Source: Flavobacterium kingsejongi (GTDB lineage Bacteria > Bacteroidota > Bacteroidia > Flavobacteriales > Flavobacteriaceae). Taken from it: a stretch of 64,000 bases of DNA. The stretch spans positions 1,054,001 to 1,118,000 of the forward strand of contig NZ_CP020919.1 of assembly GCF_003076475.1 (NCBI RefSeq), given 5' to 3'. Numbering within the stretch: position 1 is the stretch's first letter; each line of letters starts with the position of its first letter. The translations under genes were made by a program, and so were the position numbers. The notes below the pieces were generated by a model. The model was not told the origin of the DNA. It saw only the letters and a program-made list of their open reading frames with translations, and searched no databases. Positions 8,709-17,325 of this stretch are shown here, one piece after another.

Positions 8709-9857
8709 ATGCAGTTTTCAGAAATTTTAGGACAGGAATACATTAAAAAACACCTTACTACCAGTGCCGAGGCAGGCCGTATTCCGCATGCCCAGCTTTT
8801 TGTAGGGCCGGAAGGAAGCGGTACACTCCCTATGGCGATTGCCTATGCGCAATATATTTTATGCCAGAACACAGAAGGGGAAAATACAGGAGGAAATGAA
8901 TCCTGCAACCTGAAATTCAATGCCGCTGCACATCCCGATTTGCATTTTATTTATCCTATTGCAACCAATGATGAAGTGAAAAGCCGCCCTACCAGTGCTG
9001 CTTTCATGAAGTATTGGCGGGAATTCATCACAACCACACCCTATGGAGGCCTTTTTGACTGGTACAAACTCATTGGCATCCAAAACAAACAAGGACAGAT
9101 TGGTGTGGATGACGCGCTGGAAGTAGTAAAATCGCTTTCGCTAAAATCGTATGAAGGAGGCTATAAAGTCATGATTGTATGGATGGCCGATAAAATGAAT
9201 ATCGCTTCTGCAAACAAGCTATTGAAAATCATCGAAGAACCACCTGCAAAAACGCTCTTTATACTGATTTCAGAAAATGAAGAAGATATTATCCAAACGA
9301 TTCGTTCCCGATGCCAAACGCTTCACTTTAATGGCCTTAGCGAAAGTGTAATCGCACAACAGCTGATCCAGCAAAAGGGTATGGAAGCTACGGCTGCCAA
9401 GAAAATAGCCCATCAGGCGCAGGGAAATTACACCAAAGCCCTGCACTTACTGCATCAGGATAGTGACGAGCTGCCTTTTGAGGAATGGTTTGTAATGTGG
9501 GTTCGTGCTGCCTTTCGGGCAAAAGGAAATGCTGCTGCAATCCAGGACCTGATTGTATGGAGTGAAAATGTGGCTGGACTGGGCCGTGAAGCGCAAAAAA
9601 AATTCCTGCATTTTTGTATTGAAATGTTCCGACAGGCATTGCTGCAGAACTATCAGACACGCGAGCTGGTTTTTATGGAGCCCAAAGTGGAAAAATTCAA
9701 ACTGGAAAATTTTGCCCCTTTTGTAAATGGTGGCAATATCAATGACATTTTCAAGGAGTTATCCGATGCCATTTATCACATTGAGCGCAATGGAAATGCC
9801 AAAATTATACTGACTGATTTATCTATAAAATTGACTCGTTTAATCCATAAAAAATAA
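8709..9857 (+). CDS. holB: DNA polymerase III subunit delta'
   Basis: The 382-residue protein is the delta' subunit of the clamp-loader complex, which opens the beta sliding clamp and places it on primed DNA. The N-terminus MQFSEILGQEYIKKHL is typical of the family. The P-loop is degenerate (GPEGSGTLP, the invariant Lys replaced), as expected for a subunit that does not hydrolyse ATP, and the SRC sensor motif is present (IIQTIRSRCQTLHF). The zinc-finger region keeps two cysteines rather than four. The ATG at 8709 was chosen over one at 8634 because homologues start MxFxxILGQ and because the promoter lies between the two. A DoxX gene follows 4 bp after the stop, probably in the same transcript. 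Confidence 0.85.
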   Translation: MQFSEILGQEYIKKHLTTSAEAGRIPHAQLFVGPEGSGTLPMAIAYAQYILCQNTEGENTGGNESCNLKFNAAAHPDLHFIYPIATNDEVKSRPTSAAFMKYWREFITTTPYGGLFDWYKLIGIQNKQGQIGVDDALEVVKSLSLKSYEGGYKVMIVWMADKMNIASANKLLKIIEEPPAKTLFILISENEEDIIQTIRSRCQTLHFNGLSESVIAQQLIQQKGMEATAAKKIAHQAQGNYTKALHLLHQDSDELPFEEWFVMWVRAAFRAKGNAAAIQDLIVWSENVAGLGREAQKKFLHFCIEMFRQALLQNYQTRELVFMEPKVEKFKLENFAPFVNGGNINDIFKELSDAIYHIERNGNAKIILTDLSIKLTRLIHKK

Positions 9858-9861
9858 GACT

Positions 9862-10242
9862 ATGAATTTTGCTGTACTTTTGGTTTTGCTGTTTTTAGCG
9901 GTTACTTTCTTACAATCCGGTTATGATAAGATCATGGACTGGCAGGGCAATATTGGATGGCTCAAAGGGCATTTTTCCAGTACTTTTATCCGGAATCAGG
10001 TACCTTCAGCATTAGGGGTTGTTTTGGTACTTGAAATGATCGCCGGGATTCTTTGCTTAGTGGGCGTAGTGGAAAATTTAATGGGCACTGGTACGGTTTT
10101 CGGGCTTTCCGCCTGCGTATTATCCTGTGTTACATTAGGAATCCTGTTATTCGGACAGCGTATTGCAAAAGATTACGACGGCGCGAGAACCATCGTAATC
10201 TACTTTATGCCTGCTCTTTTTGGGGTGTACCTTTTGCAATAA
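9862..10242 (+). CDS. DoxX-family membrane protein
   Basis: The 126-residue protein contains four hydrophobic helices (about 1-18, 48-68, 74-95 and 104-124) and the early YDKIMDW segment found in DoxX-like proteins. The family is broadly spread and has been connected with quinone-linked and redox functions, but the role of this copy is unknown. It starts 4 bp after holB, so it is likely cotranscribed. Its last 38 bp overlap the 3' end of the convergent helicase gene on the other strand. Confidence 0.7.
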   Translation: MNFAVLLVLLFLAVTFLQSGYDKIMDWQGNIGWLKGHFSSTFIRNQVPSALGVVLVLEMIAGILCLVGVVENLMGTGTVFGLSACVLSCVTLGILLFGQRIAKDYDGARTIVIYFMPALFGVYLLQ

Positions 10243-12529
10243 ACTCCCGGGCTGCCCGATAGATTTTCAATTCATTCCAAGTAAATTCATCACCATACTT
10301 TTCCTTTAGCATTCCGGCTGAATGGTCTTCATTTTCGTCAAATATTGTTGCCAACACTGCAATCTTTGCCTCGGGAAGCATACGTTCTATGGGTATATCA
10401 CCCGATGCTACCAATTTGACAAAATGACCGTATACTGTGGTAACCGAAAGCTTTCTTAACTGTGCAATCTGGTTTATATTTTTATGTTCTTTCCATAATT
10501 CCAACGACATCTCGACCGTCGTTTTCCGGGATTCTTTCGGGCTGGTGGTTTTATTTCGCGTTACTTCAATAGGAGCTTCGTTATCCTGACTTTCCTCTGG
10601 GCTTTCCAACAGATTTGAACTTTGCCTACCGGCATCACGAATTACCTTTAATTTCCAAGGTTTGTACATGCTGATTTCTTCGCTACGCACCGAATCCCGA
10701 GTTATTTCTTTGCCTGCCAATACCTGACGCAACATAAGCCGGGCACGCATCAGCTGCAAAACTGCCTCAATCTGCAGTTCTTCGATTTCAACAATTTCTT
10801 CATAAAAGGCCTTAACCTTTTTCTGGTTTTTTACTTCATCTTTTTTCTTTAGCAAACTGTACACGATCCCGTCCAGCGATTTAAAGAAATAAGTATAAGC
10901 CGCTTCTACCCTTTCTGCAATAAAATCCAGGTCAAAATCCTGTTTTCGGAAGAGTGATTCCAGCTGGTTCAGGAATTTTTGGGAGGGTTCTATCAACGTC
11001 CGAAAAGCATTTGCCTGCGCTGCACCCCATTTGGCATGTTTCATTTTTTCCGATTTGGATCCTGAAGTGGCATAGGTATTTTTATGCAGGTCCCACTGAT
11101 CAGCCAAATCCCGCCATTCAAAGGCATTCCGGAGGTAATTGAACAAAAATACACGGGTTTCAATTCGAAGGGTTTGCTCGAGATGCCTGTCTTCCGTTTT
11201 TGTATTCGCATATTGCATCACGTCATCATCATTGCTAATGCCATTCATACGCATCTCAGAAAGCAAAATTAAGCCTCCTAATGAACGCAAACGCGAAAGA
11301 GCCACATAGGCCTGCCCAGGCGCAAAAACCTGCGATACATCGAGAATAGCTTTATCAAAAGTAAGCCCCTGACTCTTATGCACCGTGATTGCCCACGCCA
11401 GTTTCAATGGATAATGCACAAAAGTGCCTAAAACCTCTTCTTTTATTTCGCGGGTATTTTCGTCCAGCGAATACTTAATGTTCTGCCATTCATAACGATC
11501 CACCTCGATGGTTTTATCTTCCGCAGGAAAATAAACCCGTATTTCGCCTTCATACAAGGACTGGATTACTCCTGTTTTTCCGTTGTAATAATTTTTGTCC
11601 ATCGACAGGTCGTTCTTAACAAACATAACCTGCGCCCCTACTTTTAATTCCAGTTTCATATCAATTGGAAACAGTTGGGCTGGAAAATCATCTGTAATCT
11701 CTGCTTCGTAACTATAGGCTTTAGCCTCGAGCAATTCGAGTTCTTTCGCATTAATCTCATCTGCCTTAGCATTATGCGTCGTCAACGTAATGTATCCTTT
11801 GTTTTTACGGGTATCAAAATTAGGCTCCACAAATTGATTGAGCACACTCAGGTCCTCTTTCGTGATCCGGTTATTTCGAAGGTTGTTCAAAACAGTAATA
11901 AAACGAGGATCTTTCTGACGGTATATCTTGGTTAACTCAATATATAACAATGGGTTATCCCGTATTACATGCGCGCTAAAAAAGAAAATGCTCTTATAAT
12001 AATTTTTAAGAAAGGCCCATTCTTCCTGCTTTACAATTGGTGGCAACTGAAACAGATCTCCTATAAAAAGCACCTGAACTCCTCCAAAAGGCCGGTTGTT
12101 CTTGCGGAGGCTTTTTAAGACAAAGTCAATAGCATCCAGCAGATCGGCGCGTAGCATACTAACTTCATCAATAATCAACAATTCCATAGCATTAAAAATG
12201 GCCTTTCGCCTGGAATTGGTATGCATAAAGTGCCGGTGGAGCGTATTTTTGGTCTCAAATTTTACCCTGTCAAAACTGGGCGGATTAGAATATTCGGGAA
12301 TAAATCCGGCAAAAGGCAATTGAAACATCGAATGTATGGTTACACCACCTGCATTCAGGGCAGCTATCCCTGTAGGTGCCACCACCACTACATTTTTATG
12401 TGTGGACTCAATTATTTTTCGCAATAATGTTGTCTTTCCTGTGCCGGCTTTTCCTGTCAGGAAAAGAGAACGCTGGGTCTGATTGATAAATTTCAGCGCA
12501 TAATCAGCAGGCTCAATCGCATTTTCCAT
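10205..12529 (-). CDS. PIF1/RecD-like superfamily 1 DNA helicase with C-terminal helix-turn-helix
   Basis: The protein has 774 residues and no signal peptide. A Walker A motif (GKAGTGKTT, about 26-34) and Walker B DEVSM (about 120-124) sit in an AAA-type ATPase module followed by GDLFQLPP. A UvrD-type C-terminal helicase motif AITVHKSQGLTF (about 378-390) and QAYVALSRLRSL (about 408-420) complete a PIF1-like SF1B helicase core. The region from about 500 onward is helical, and residues about 670-725 form a helix-turn-helix of the kind found at the C-terminus of bacterial Pif1/RecQ-like helicases (INQIAQLRKLSVTTVYGHF). Such enzymes unwind DNA 5' to 3', sometimes at G-quadruplexes or stalled forks. 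Its exact substrate is unknown. The gene is transcribed alone and ends inside the convergent DoxX gene. Confidence 0.82.
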   Translation of the reverse strand: MENAIEPADYALKFINQTQRSLFLTGKAGTGKTTLLRKIIESTHKNVVVVAPTGIAALNAGGVTIHSMFQLPFAGFIPEYSNPPSFDRVKFETKNTLHRHFMHTNSRRKAIFNAMELLIIDEVSMLRADLLDAIDFVLKSLRKNNRPFGGVQVLFIGDLFQLPPIVKQEEWAFLKNYYKSIFFFSAHVIRDNPLLYIELTKIYRQKDPRFITVLNNLRNNRITKEDLSVLNQFVEPNFDTRKNKGYITLTTHNAKADEINAKELELLEAKAYSYEAEITDDFPAQLFPIDMKLELKVGAQVMFVKNDLSMDKNYYNGKTGVIQSLYEGEIRVYFPAEDKTIEVDRYEWQNIKYSLDENTREIKEEVLGTFVHYPLKLAWAITVHKSQGLTFDKAILDVSQVFAPGQAYVALSRLRSLGGLILLSEMRMNGISNDDDVMQYANTKTEDRHLEQTLRIETRVFLFNYLRNAFEWRDLADQWDLHKNTYATSGSKSEKMKHAKWGAAQANAFRTLIEPSQKFLNQLESLFRKQDFDLDFIAERVEAAYTYFFKSLDGIVYSLLKKKDEVKNQKKVKAFYEEIVEIEELQIEAVLQLMRARLMLRQVLAGKEITRDSVRSEEISMYKPWKLKVIRDAGRQSSNLLESPEESQDNEAPIEVTRNKTTSPKESRKTTVEMSLELWKEHKNINQIAQLRKLSVTTVYGHFVKLVASGDIPIERMLPEAKIAVLATIFDENEDHSAGMLKEKYGDEFTWNELKIYRAAREFIAKGTPQKEQA

Positions 12530-12571
12530 TTTAATCCTTAATTATCAGTATTATAATCTTTTATACAACTA

Positions 12572-12602
12572 AAAAATGCCTTCTTTAGGGAAGGCATTTT
12601 TT
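12572..12602 (-). terminator. Intrinsic terminator after the OmpH-like gene
   Basis: An inverted repeat (AATGCCTTC and its complement, 5-nt loop) with A and T runs on both sides lies just past the minus-strand stop at 12621 and upstream of the helicase gene. Confidence 0.7.
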
Positions 12603-12620
12603 ATGTTTTCAGCGCAGAAA

Positions 12621-13211
12621 TTATTTTTTTTCTTCTTTCTTATCATCTGTTTTTAAGGCTTCCGGAGCAACTAAACGCCCATCTTTCTTAAACTTCTCGT
12701 TGATCGCTGTTACGACTTCTTCAGTAATATCATATTTGTCTTTAGCATAAAGGATCGTTGCTGATTCTCCTGTACCGTAGATGTAACCATATCCTTTTTG
12801 TTTGCCATATTCCTTGATGTACAATTTTACTGATTTTACCAGTGTATCCATTTCTGCTCCACTTTCACGTTGCAATTGTTGCATCATCGCTTGTTGCTTG
12901 TAGGTAAGTTCCTGCTCTCTTTTTTGCAGAGCAGCACCATTTTGTTGCGCCCAAGCTTGTCCGTTTGCTTGTGCATTTCTTTGGAAATTAGCAGCATCTG
13001 ACTGGAAATTCTTGATTTCTAAATCAAGTTCTTTACCCATCTGTTCTGATTTCGCCTTATATTTTGCTTCAATGTCTTTTGCCTGTGTGTATTCATCTAA
13101 TAATTTAGATGTATCGATATAAGCAGTTTTTTCTTCACCACTAACTTCTGTTTTCTTATCACAAGAAATAATTGTCAATGCAAGTGCAATAAATAAAATT
13201 GTTTTTTTCAT
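12621..13211 (-). CDS. OmpH/Skp-family periplasmic chaperone-like lipoprotein
   Basis: The 196-residue product starts with a lipoprotein signal (ALTIISCDKK, lipid-modified Cys at 17), unlike soluble Skp of proteobacteria. The body is a long charged helical pair (about 40-135), rich in Gln, Lys and Glu, framed by AYIDTSKLLDEY and YIYGTGESATILYAKDKYDITEEV, the two small-strand segments that define OmpH/Skp proteins. Skp-type proteins hold unfolded outer-membrane proteins in the periplasm. Membrane attachment of this copy is inferred from the lipobox. The C-terminal tail is Lys/Glu-rich. The gene stands alone, with its own terminator. Confidence 0.8.
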   Translation of the reverse strand: MKKTILFIALALTIISCDKKTEVSGEEKTAYIDTSKLLDEYTQAKDIEAKYKAKSEQMGKELDLEIKNFQSDAANFQRNAQANGQAWAQQNGAALQKREQELTYKQQAMMQQLQRESGAEMDTLVKSVKLYIKEYGKQKGYGYIYGTGESATILYAKDKYDITEEVVTAINEKFKKDGRLVAPEALKTDDKKEEKK

Positions 13212-13476
13212 TCTAACGGTTTCTGATTTAATTTTTGTAAATGTATAAAAAAAAGTTTCAAACTCATAAAGTTGTTAAATGTCATTTTTGGCAATAGAAA
13301 ACAGGAATTAAACAGTTTTTATCTATTATAAGTATTTTTTATAATTATTAAAAACCCATAGCAAAAGCCTATAAAAATAGAGTTATTATAAAGCCTCCTG
13401 CTTAATTTTCTGATTTTAGACAGCAAAATACACATTGTGTCGCCAAAAAGTTGCTTAAAACGGCTGTATTTTATTT

Positions 13477-14325
13477 TTATTCGTTTTTAATTATATAAAT
13501 ATGGGATGAATACTCCAGATGCTCTTTTGCCTTACGATTGGATCTCCAGCCTGTAATAAAAGCCTGAAAAAAATTCATCTTCCCATTTTTATATTTTTCC
13601 GATAATAAACTAACGTAATATGCATCAAATTTCATCGGAAGGATTTTAATAACTTCCATATGTTGCAATGCAAACAATTTCCGGATGGCTGTTTTTGAAA
13701 AATGCCATAAATGTCTCGGCACATCAAAAGCTGCCCAATATTTTCCATAATGCTTTGCGTCATAAGAATTAAAATTTGGTACAGCCACAAACAGCGATCC
13801 TCCTTTTTTAAGCAATCTTTTTAATTCTATAATCTGATTGTCCGGATTCGGCACATGTTCTAAAACGTGCCACATTGTAATGACATCAAAAGAATCATCT
13901 TCCAGTTCGCTCAAATCGGATACAAAAGAAACGCCTTTTTGGACGGCACTATTTTTAGCTTTTTCATTAGGCTCTATTCCCACGGCATCCCAGCCATCTT
14001 TTAGCATATAGCTTAAAAAATCACCGGTTCCTGCTCCTATATCCAATATACGCCCTTTCTCTGTATGATAGCTATTAATAAGCGTACGTTTGTTTTTTAA
14101 GGCTATATTTTTAATAAAATGGTAAATTTTCTCAAAAAAAGAACGTTTACCATCTGTATGGGAAATATAATCCTCGCTTTCATAATACTTTGCCAACTCA
14201 GCACCCATTGGTTGCGGGGTCGTAATGAGCATATCAAGCGTTTCATTATGGTATAATTCAAATTGTTCTTTCGAAACAGAAAAATCTGTCACAGACAGAT
14301 AGGGTTTTAAGCTTGTAGCGTCCAC
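13477..14325 (-). CDS. Class I SAM-dependent methyltransferase
   Basis: The 282-residue protein has the SAM-binding motif RILDIGAGTGDFLSYML (about 91-107), the acidic loop VGIEPNEKA, and a post-motif MWHVLEHVPNPDNQIIELKRLLKKGG typical of Methyltransf_11/23 enzymes. The N-terminal segment (DMLITTPQPMGAELAKYYESEDYISHTD) is a conserved feature of a Bacteroidetes group often found in envelope or glycan settings; the acceptor is unknown. The frame opens with GTG at 14325, and a perfect TACTTTTG promoter box ends 8 nt before it, so the message may be leaderless with a GTG start. If that box is not used, translation might begin at a later ATG (the first methionine is residue 32), which would shorten a conserved N-terminus. 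Confidence 0.75.
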   Translation of the reverse strand: MDATSLKPYLSVTDFSVSKEQFELYHNETLDMLITTPQPMGAELAKYYESEDYISHTDGKRSFFEKIYHFIKNIALKNKRTLINSYHTEKGRILDIGAGTGDFLSYMLKDGWDAVGIEPNEKAKNSAVQKGVSFVSDLSELEDDSFDVITMWHVLEHVPNPDNQIIELKRLLKKGGSLFVAVPNFNSYDAKHYGKYWAAFDVPRHLWHFSKTAIRKLFALQHMEVIKILPMKFDAYYVSLLSEKYKNGKMNFFQAFITGWRSNRKAKEHLEYSSHIYIIKNE

Positions 14326-14332
14326 AGCGGTG

Positions 14333-14340
14333 CAAAAGTA
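14333..14340 (-). promoter_or_regulatory. Candidate -7 box for the methyltransferase gene
   Basis: On the minus strand this reads TACTTTTG, matching TAnnTTTG, and ends 8 nt before the GTG start at 14325. No -33 TTG is clear upstream. Confidence 0.4.
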
Positions 14341-14361
14341 TTAATTAATAGTATACAGGCA

Positions 14362-14853
14362 TTACTTATACCTGAGATATTCGTCTTTTAAATTTTTCAG
14401 GAATTTTATAGCGATATTTTCATATAATGAACCTTCTGCCAGGCAATCTTCATTGGAAGCATTAAGCATTGATATGGCAACAAATTTTCCCTGTGATCCT
14501 ATTTTCATGTCTTGTGTTTCCTCCGTACTCACCATGAATTTAGAAATATCAATATATTTTTCTAATTCTGCATTGTCGTACATAATAATCTTATACCGGT
14601 TGGAATCGATCGTAACCCAAAATTCACGAGTATGATATCCTGCCAGACTGAATTTATTAGTTACAAATTGATCGAACGGTAAATTCCTGAGGTTATTTTC
14701 AAAAACAAAGGCTGTAATATTTTTTGTTTCATATACGTCCTTTCCATTGGTTGTTACTAAAATATAATCGTCGATTTGAATCACATTTCGCGTACTCACA
14801 CAGGAAGTGAGCATAAAAAATAAAACTAAAACGGAAAGCATCCCTTTATTCAT
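14362..14853 (-). CDS. Hypothetical lipoprotein
   Basis: The 163-residue product carries a lipoprotein signal with lipobox MLTSC (Cys at 18). The mature part alternates beta-like and polar segments, with a recognisable NNLRNLPFDQF region but no motif I can assign. It lies between mnmG and the methyltransferase gene, both on the same strand. The 53-bp gap to mnmG contains a perfect parS-type palindrome. Function unknown; probably anchored in the inner or outer membrane. Confidence 0.6.
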   Translation of the reverse strand: MNKGMLSVLVLFFMLTSCVSTRNVIQIDDYILVTTNGKDVYETKNITAFVFENNLRNLPFDQFVTNKFSLAGYHTREFWVTIDSNRYKIIMYDNAELEKYIDISKFMVSTEETQDMKIGSQGKFVAISMLNASNEDCLAEGSLYENIAIKFLKNLKDEYLRYK

Positions 14854-14869
14854 AGTAGTTCACAGAGTT

Positions 14870-14885
14870 TGTTTCACGTGAAACA
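14870..14885. promoter_or_regulatory. parS-type centromere site
   Basis: TGTTTCACGTGAAACA is a perfect 16-bp palindrome identical to the widely conserved parS consensus bound by ParB. It lies between the lipoprotein start and the mnmG stop. Two TGTTCCACGTGGAACA relatives lie 2 kb away. Confidence 0.8.
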
Positions 14886-14906
14886 TTGTACAATAATTTA
14901 TTTTAC

Positions 14907-16778
14907 TTAGCGACCCATATAAATTAGCAATACAGAAATATCACTTGGTGCTACGCCACTAATACGGGATGCCTGAGAAATGGTCACAGGACGGATCTTG
15001 CTTAGTTTTTGCTTTGCTTCAATAGACATTGATTTAATTTTAGTGTAATCGAAGTTTTCAGGAATCTTTACATCTTCCAAACGGGTAAGCTTATCTGCAT
15101 TATTTCGTTCTTTCTCGATATAACCCGAATATTTCACCTGAATTTCTGCTTGCTCTAAAATTTCCTGATCAACATCGTGCGTAGCAATATATTCTTTTAC
15201 TTTTTCAAACTTCAGGATATCATCTAAGTTTATTTGTGGTCGGGAAAAAATCTTAAACATTTTATCCGACTGTAGCATTGGAGCAGTTTCTTTTTCTAAC
15301 AGTATTGGGTTAGCTTCTACTTGCGTCACACTGGTCTCTTTGAAAAAGTTCACCATGGCTTCTGATTCTTTTAGTTTTTTCTCCATTCGTCTCAATCGTT
15401 TCTCTGAAGCAAAACCAATTTCGTGCGACATCGGCGTGAGTCTAAAATCGGCATTATCCTGACGCAGCAACGTTCTGTATTCCGCTCTTGACGTAAACAT
15501 ACGATAGGGCTCTTCTGTCCCTTTGGTAATCAAATCATCGATCAGCACTCCGATATAAGCTTCATCTCTTTTCAGAATGAATGGATCTTTTTCGTGTACT
15601 TTGAGATGTGCATTTATTCCGGCCATCAGTCCTTGCGAAGCAGCTTCTTCATATCCGGTAGTACCATTGATTTGTCCTGCAAAATACAATCCTTCTACCA
15701 ATTTAGTTTCAAGAGTGTGCTTCAATTGCGTAGGCGGAAAATAATCATATTCGATCGCATAACCCGGGCGGAAAAATTTTACTTTTTCAAAACCTACAAC
15801 AGAACGCAGTGCTTTGAATTGAACATCTTCAGGCAAAGAAGTAGAGAATCCGTTTACATACACTTCAACGGTATTCCACCCTTCCGGTTCTACAAAAAGC
15901 TGGTGTCGGTCTTTGTCTGCAAATCGATTGATCTTGTCTTCGATAGAGGGGCAATAGCGCGGACCCAGACTTTTTATCCTCCCGTTGAACATCGGAGAAC
16001 GGTCGAAACCTTCTCTCAATATATCGTGCACCTCTAAAGAGGTGTACGTCATGTGGCACGATTTCTGAATTTTCAATGCGTGTGTCTCATCAGAATAAGA
16101 AAATTTATCCGGCTTTGCATCACCAGGCTCTTCCCTCATTTTGGAGTAATCCAGAGAACGCCCATCGACTCTTGGAGGAGTTCCTGTCTTCATTCTTCCG
16201 GCTTCAAATCCTGCATTCACCAAATCCTCGGTAATGCCGTATGCGGCACTTTCCCCTGCTCTACCGCCGCCAAATTGTTTCTCCCCAATATGGATCAATC
16301 CATTCAGGAAAGTCCCATTGGTGAGTATCACTGATTTCGATCGAATCTCAAGTCCCAGGGAGGTTTTGATTCCTTTTATCTTTCCATCTTCAATAATCAA
16401 TCCCTTAACCATTTCCTGATAGAAATCAAGATTGGGTGTTGCTTCCAGCATCAATCGCCACTCCTCTGCAAAACGCATTCTGTCGCTTTGTACTCTTGGC
16501 GACCACATGGCCGGACCTTTGGATTTGTTCAGCATCTTGAACTGGATTGCCGTCTTGTCAGAAACAATCCCCGAATAGCCACCCAAAGCATCGATCTCGC
16601 GAACGATCTGTCCTTTGGCAATTCCGCCCATGGCAGGATTGCAGGACATTTGTGCGATGTTCTGCAGGCTCATGGTAACCAATAAGGTTTTCGACCCCAT
16701 ATTAGCGGCCGCTGCCGCGGCCTCAGAACCAGCATGACCCGCTCCGACCACAATCACATCATATATCTCTTGAAACAT
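14907..16778 (-). CDS. mnmG: tRNA uridine-5-carboxymethylaminomethyl(34) synthesis enzyme MnmG (GidA)
   Basis: The 623-residue flavoprotein works with MnmE to modify U34 in the wobble position of several tRNAs. The N-terminal FAD-binding Rossmann motif VVGAGHAGSEAAAAAA (about 9-24) is exact, followed by CNPAMGGIAKGQIVREIDALGG (one of two GidA signatures, at 46-67) and the second signature around GYEEAASQGLMAGINA (about 370-385). The length is usual for the family. In many bacteria the gene lies close to the replication origin and parS sites; three parS-type palindromes border it here. It is preceded on the same strand by ybeY and the DUF4175 gene. No partner mnmE is in the window. Confidence 0.95.
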   Translation of the reverse strand: MFQEIYDVIVVGAGHAGSEAAAAAANMGSKTLLVTMSLQNIAQMSCNPAMGGIAKGQIVREIDALGGYSGIVSDKTAIQFKMLNKSKGPAMWSPRVQSDRMRFAEEWRLMLEATPNLDFYQEMVKGLIIEDGKIKGIKTSLGLEIRSKSVILTNGTFLNGLIHIGEKQFGGGRAGESAAYGITEDLVNAGFEAGRMKTGTPPRVDGRSLDYSKMREEPGDAKPDKFSYSDETHALKIQKSCHMTYTSLEVHDILREGFDRSPMFNGRIKSLGPRYCPSIEDKINRFADKDRHQLFVEPEGWNTVEVYVNGFSTSLPEDVQFKALRSVVGFEKVKFFRPGYAIEYDYFPPTQLKHTLETKLVEGLYFAGQINGTTGYEEAASQGLMAGINAHLKVHEKDPFILKRDEAYIGVLIDDLITKGTEEPYRMFTSRAEYRTLLRQDNADFRLTPMSHEIGFASEKRLRRMEKKLKESEAMVNFFKETSVTQVEANPILLEKETAPMLQSDKMFKIFSRPQINLDDILKFEKVKEYIATHDVDQEILEQAEIQVKYSGYIEKERNNADKLTRLEDVKIPENFDYTKIKSMSIEAKQKLSKIRPVTISQASRISGVAPSDISVLLIYMGR

Positions 16779-16831
16779 TTTCTTTTTGATTTAGGTTTTC
16801 CCAAACCCGATATGGGCTTGTTTTGCTTCGT

Positions 16832-16847
16832 TGTTCCACGTGGAACA
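16832..16847. promoter_or_regulatory. parS-type centromere site
   Basis: TGTTCCACGTGGAACA is a perfect palindrome differing from the canonical parS only by the symmetric C/G pair, a variant known in other bacteria. It lies 54 bp before the mnmG start. Confidence 0.75.
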
Positions 16848-16905
16848 ACTGATTTTTTACTCTACATTTTTTATCCGATAACGCAGATAAAAATATTTTA
16901 GCTGT

Positions 16906-17325
16906 TTAATGTTCCACGTGGAACATGGCTATTTTTTCATCTTCTTTGCTTCGCATTAATGCTGCGTCAGCATCACTCTTATCCTTATAGCCGCTGTAGT
17001 GTAATATGCCATGCGCTAATACTCTTCTCAACTCCTCCTCAAATACTGTTTTGAAATCTACCGCATTGTCACGCACTCTTTCAACAGAAACAAAGATGTC
17101 CCCATTCAATTCGTTCCCTACAGAGTAATCAAAACTTATAATATCAGTGAGGGTATCATGATTCAGGTATTCCAGATTAATTTTATGGAGGTATTCATCA
17201 TAACAGAAGATGTAATTGATTTCTCCTTCTTTCTTGTTTTCAGAAAGAATCACAGCGGACAGCCATTGCTCATAAGCAGGTTCGTTGTCCAGTTCAAAGT
17301 CGGTTTCGTAATTGAAATTAATCAT
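16906..17325 (-). CDS. ybeY: Endoribonuclease YbeY (rRNA maturation factor)
   Basis: The 139-residue protein is a single-domain metal-dependent RNase needed for 16S rRNA 3'-end processing and ribosome quality control. The zinc-binding signature is seen as LAHGILHYSGYKD (about 101-113), with two of the three metal His residues in HGILH and the third position less canonical: the usual HxxxHxxGYxH reads H-GIL-H-YSGY-K. The N-terminus overlaps the end of the DUF4175 gene by 8 bp, so the two are translationally coupled. The last five codons (FHVEH) coincide with a parS-type palindrome. Confidence 0.88.
   Translation of the reverse strand: MINFNYETDFELDNEPAYEQWLSAVILSENKKEGEINYIFCYDEYLHKINLEYLNHDTLTDIISFDYSVGNELNGDIFVSVERVRDNAVDFKTVFEEELRRVLAHGILHYSGYKDKSDADAALMRSKEDEKIAMFHVEH
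16910..16925. promoter_or_regulatory. parS-type centromere site inside the 3' end of ybeY
   Basis: A second TGTTCCACGTGGAACA, 78 bp from the site at 16832, lies within the last codons of ybeY and ends 1 bp before the stop codon. Confidence 0.75.
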
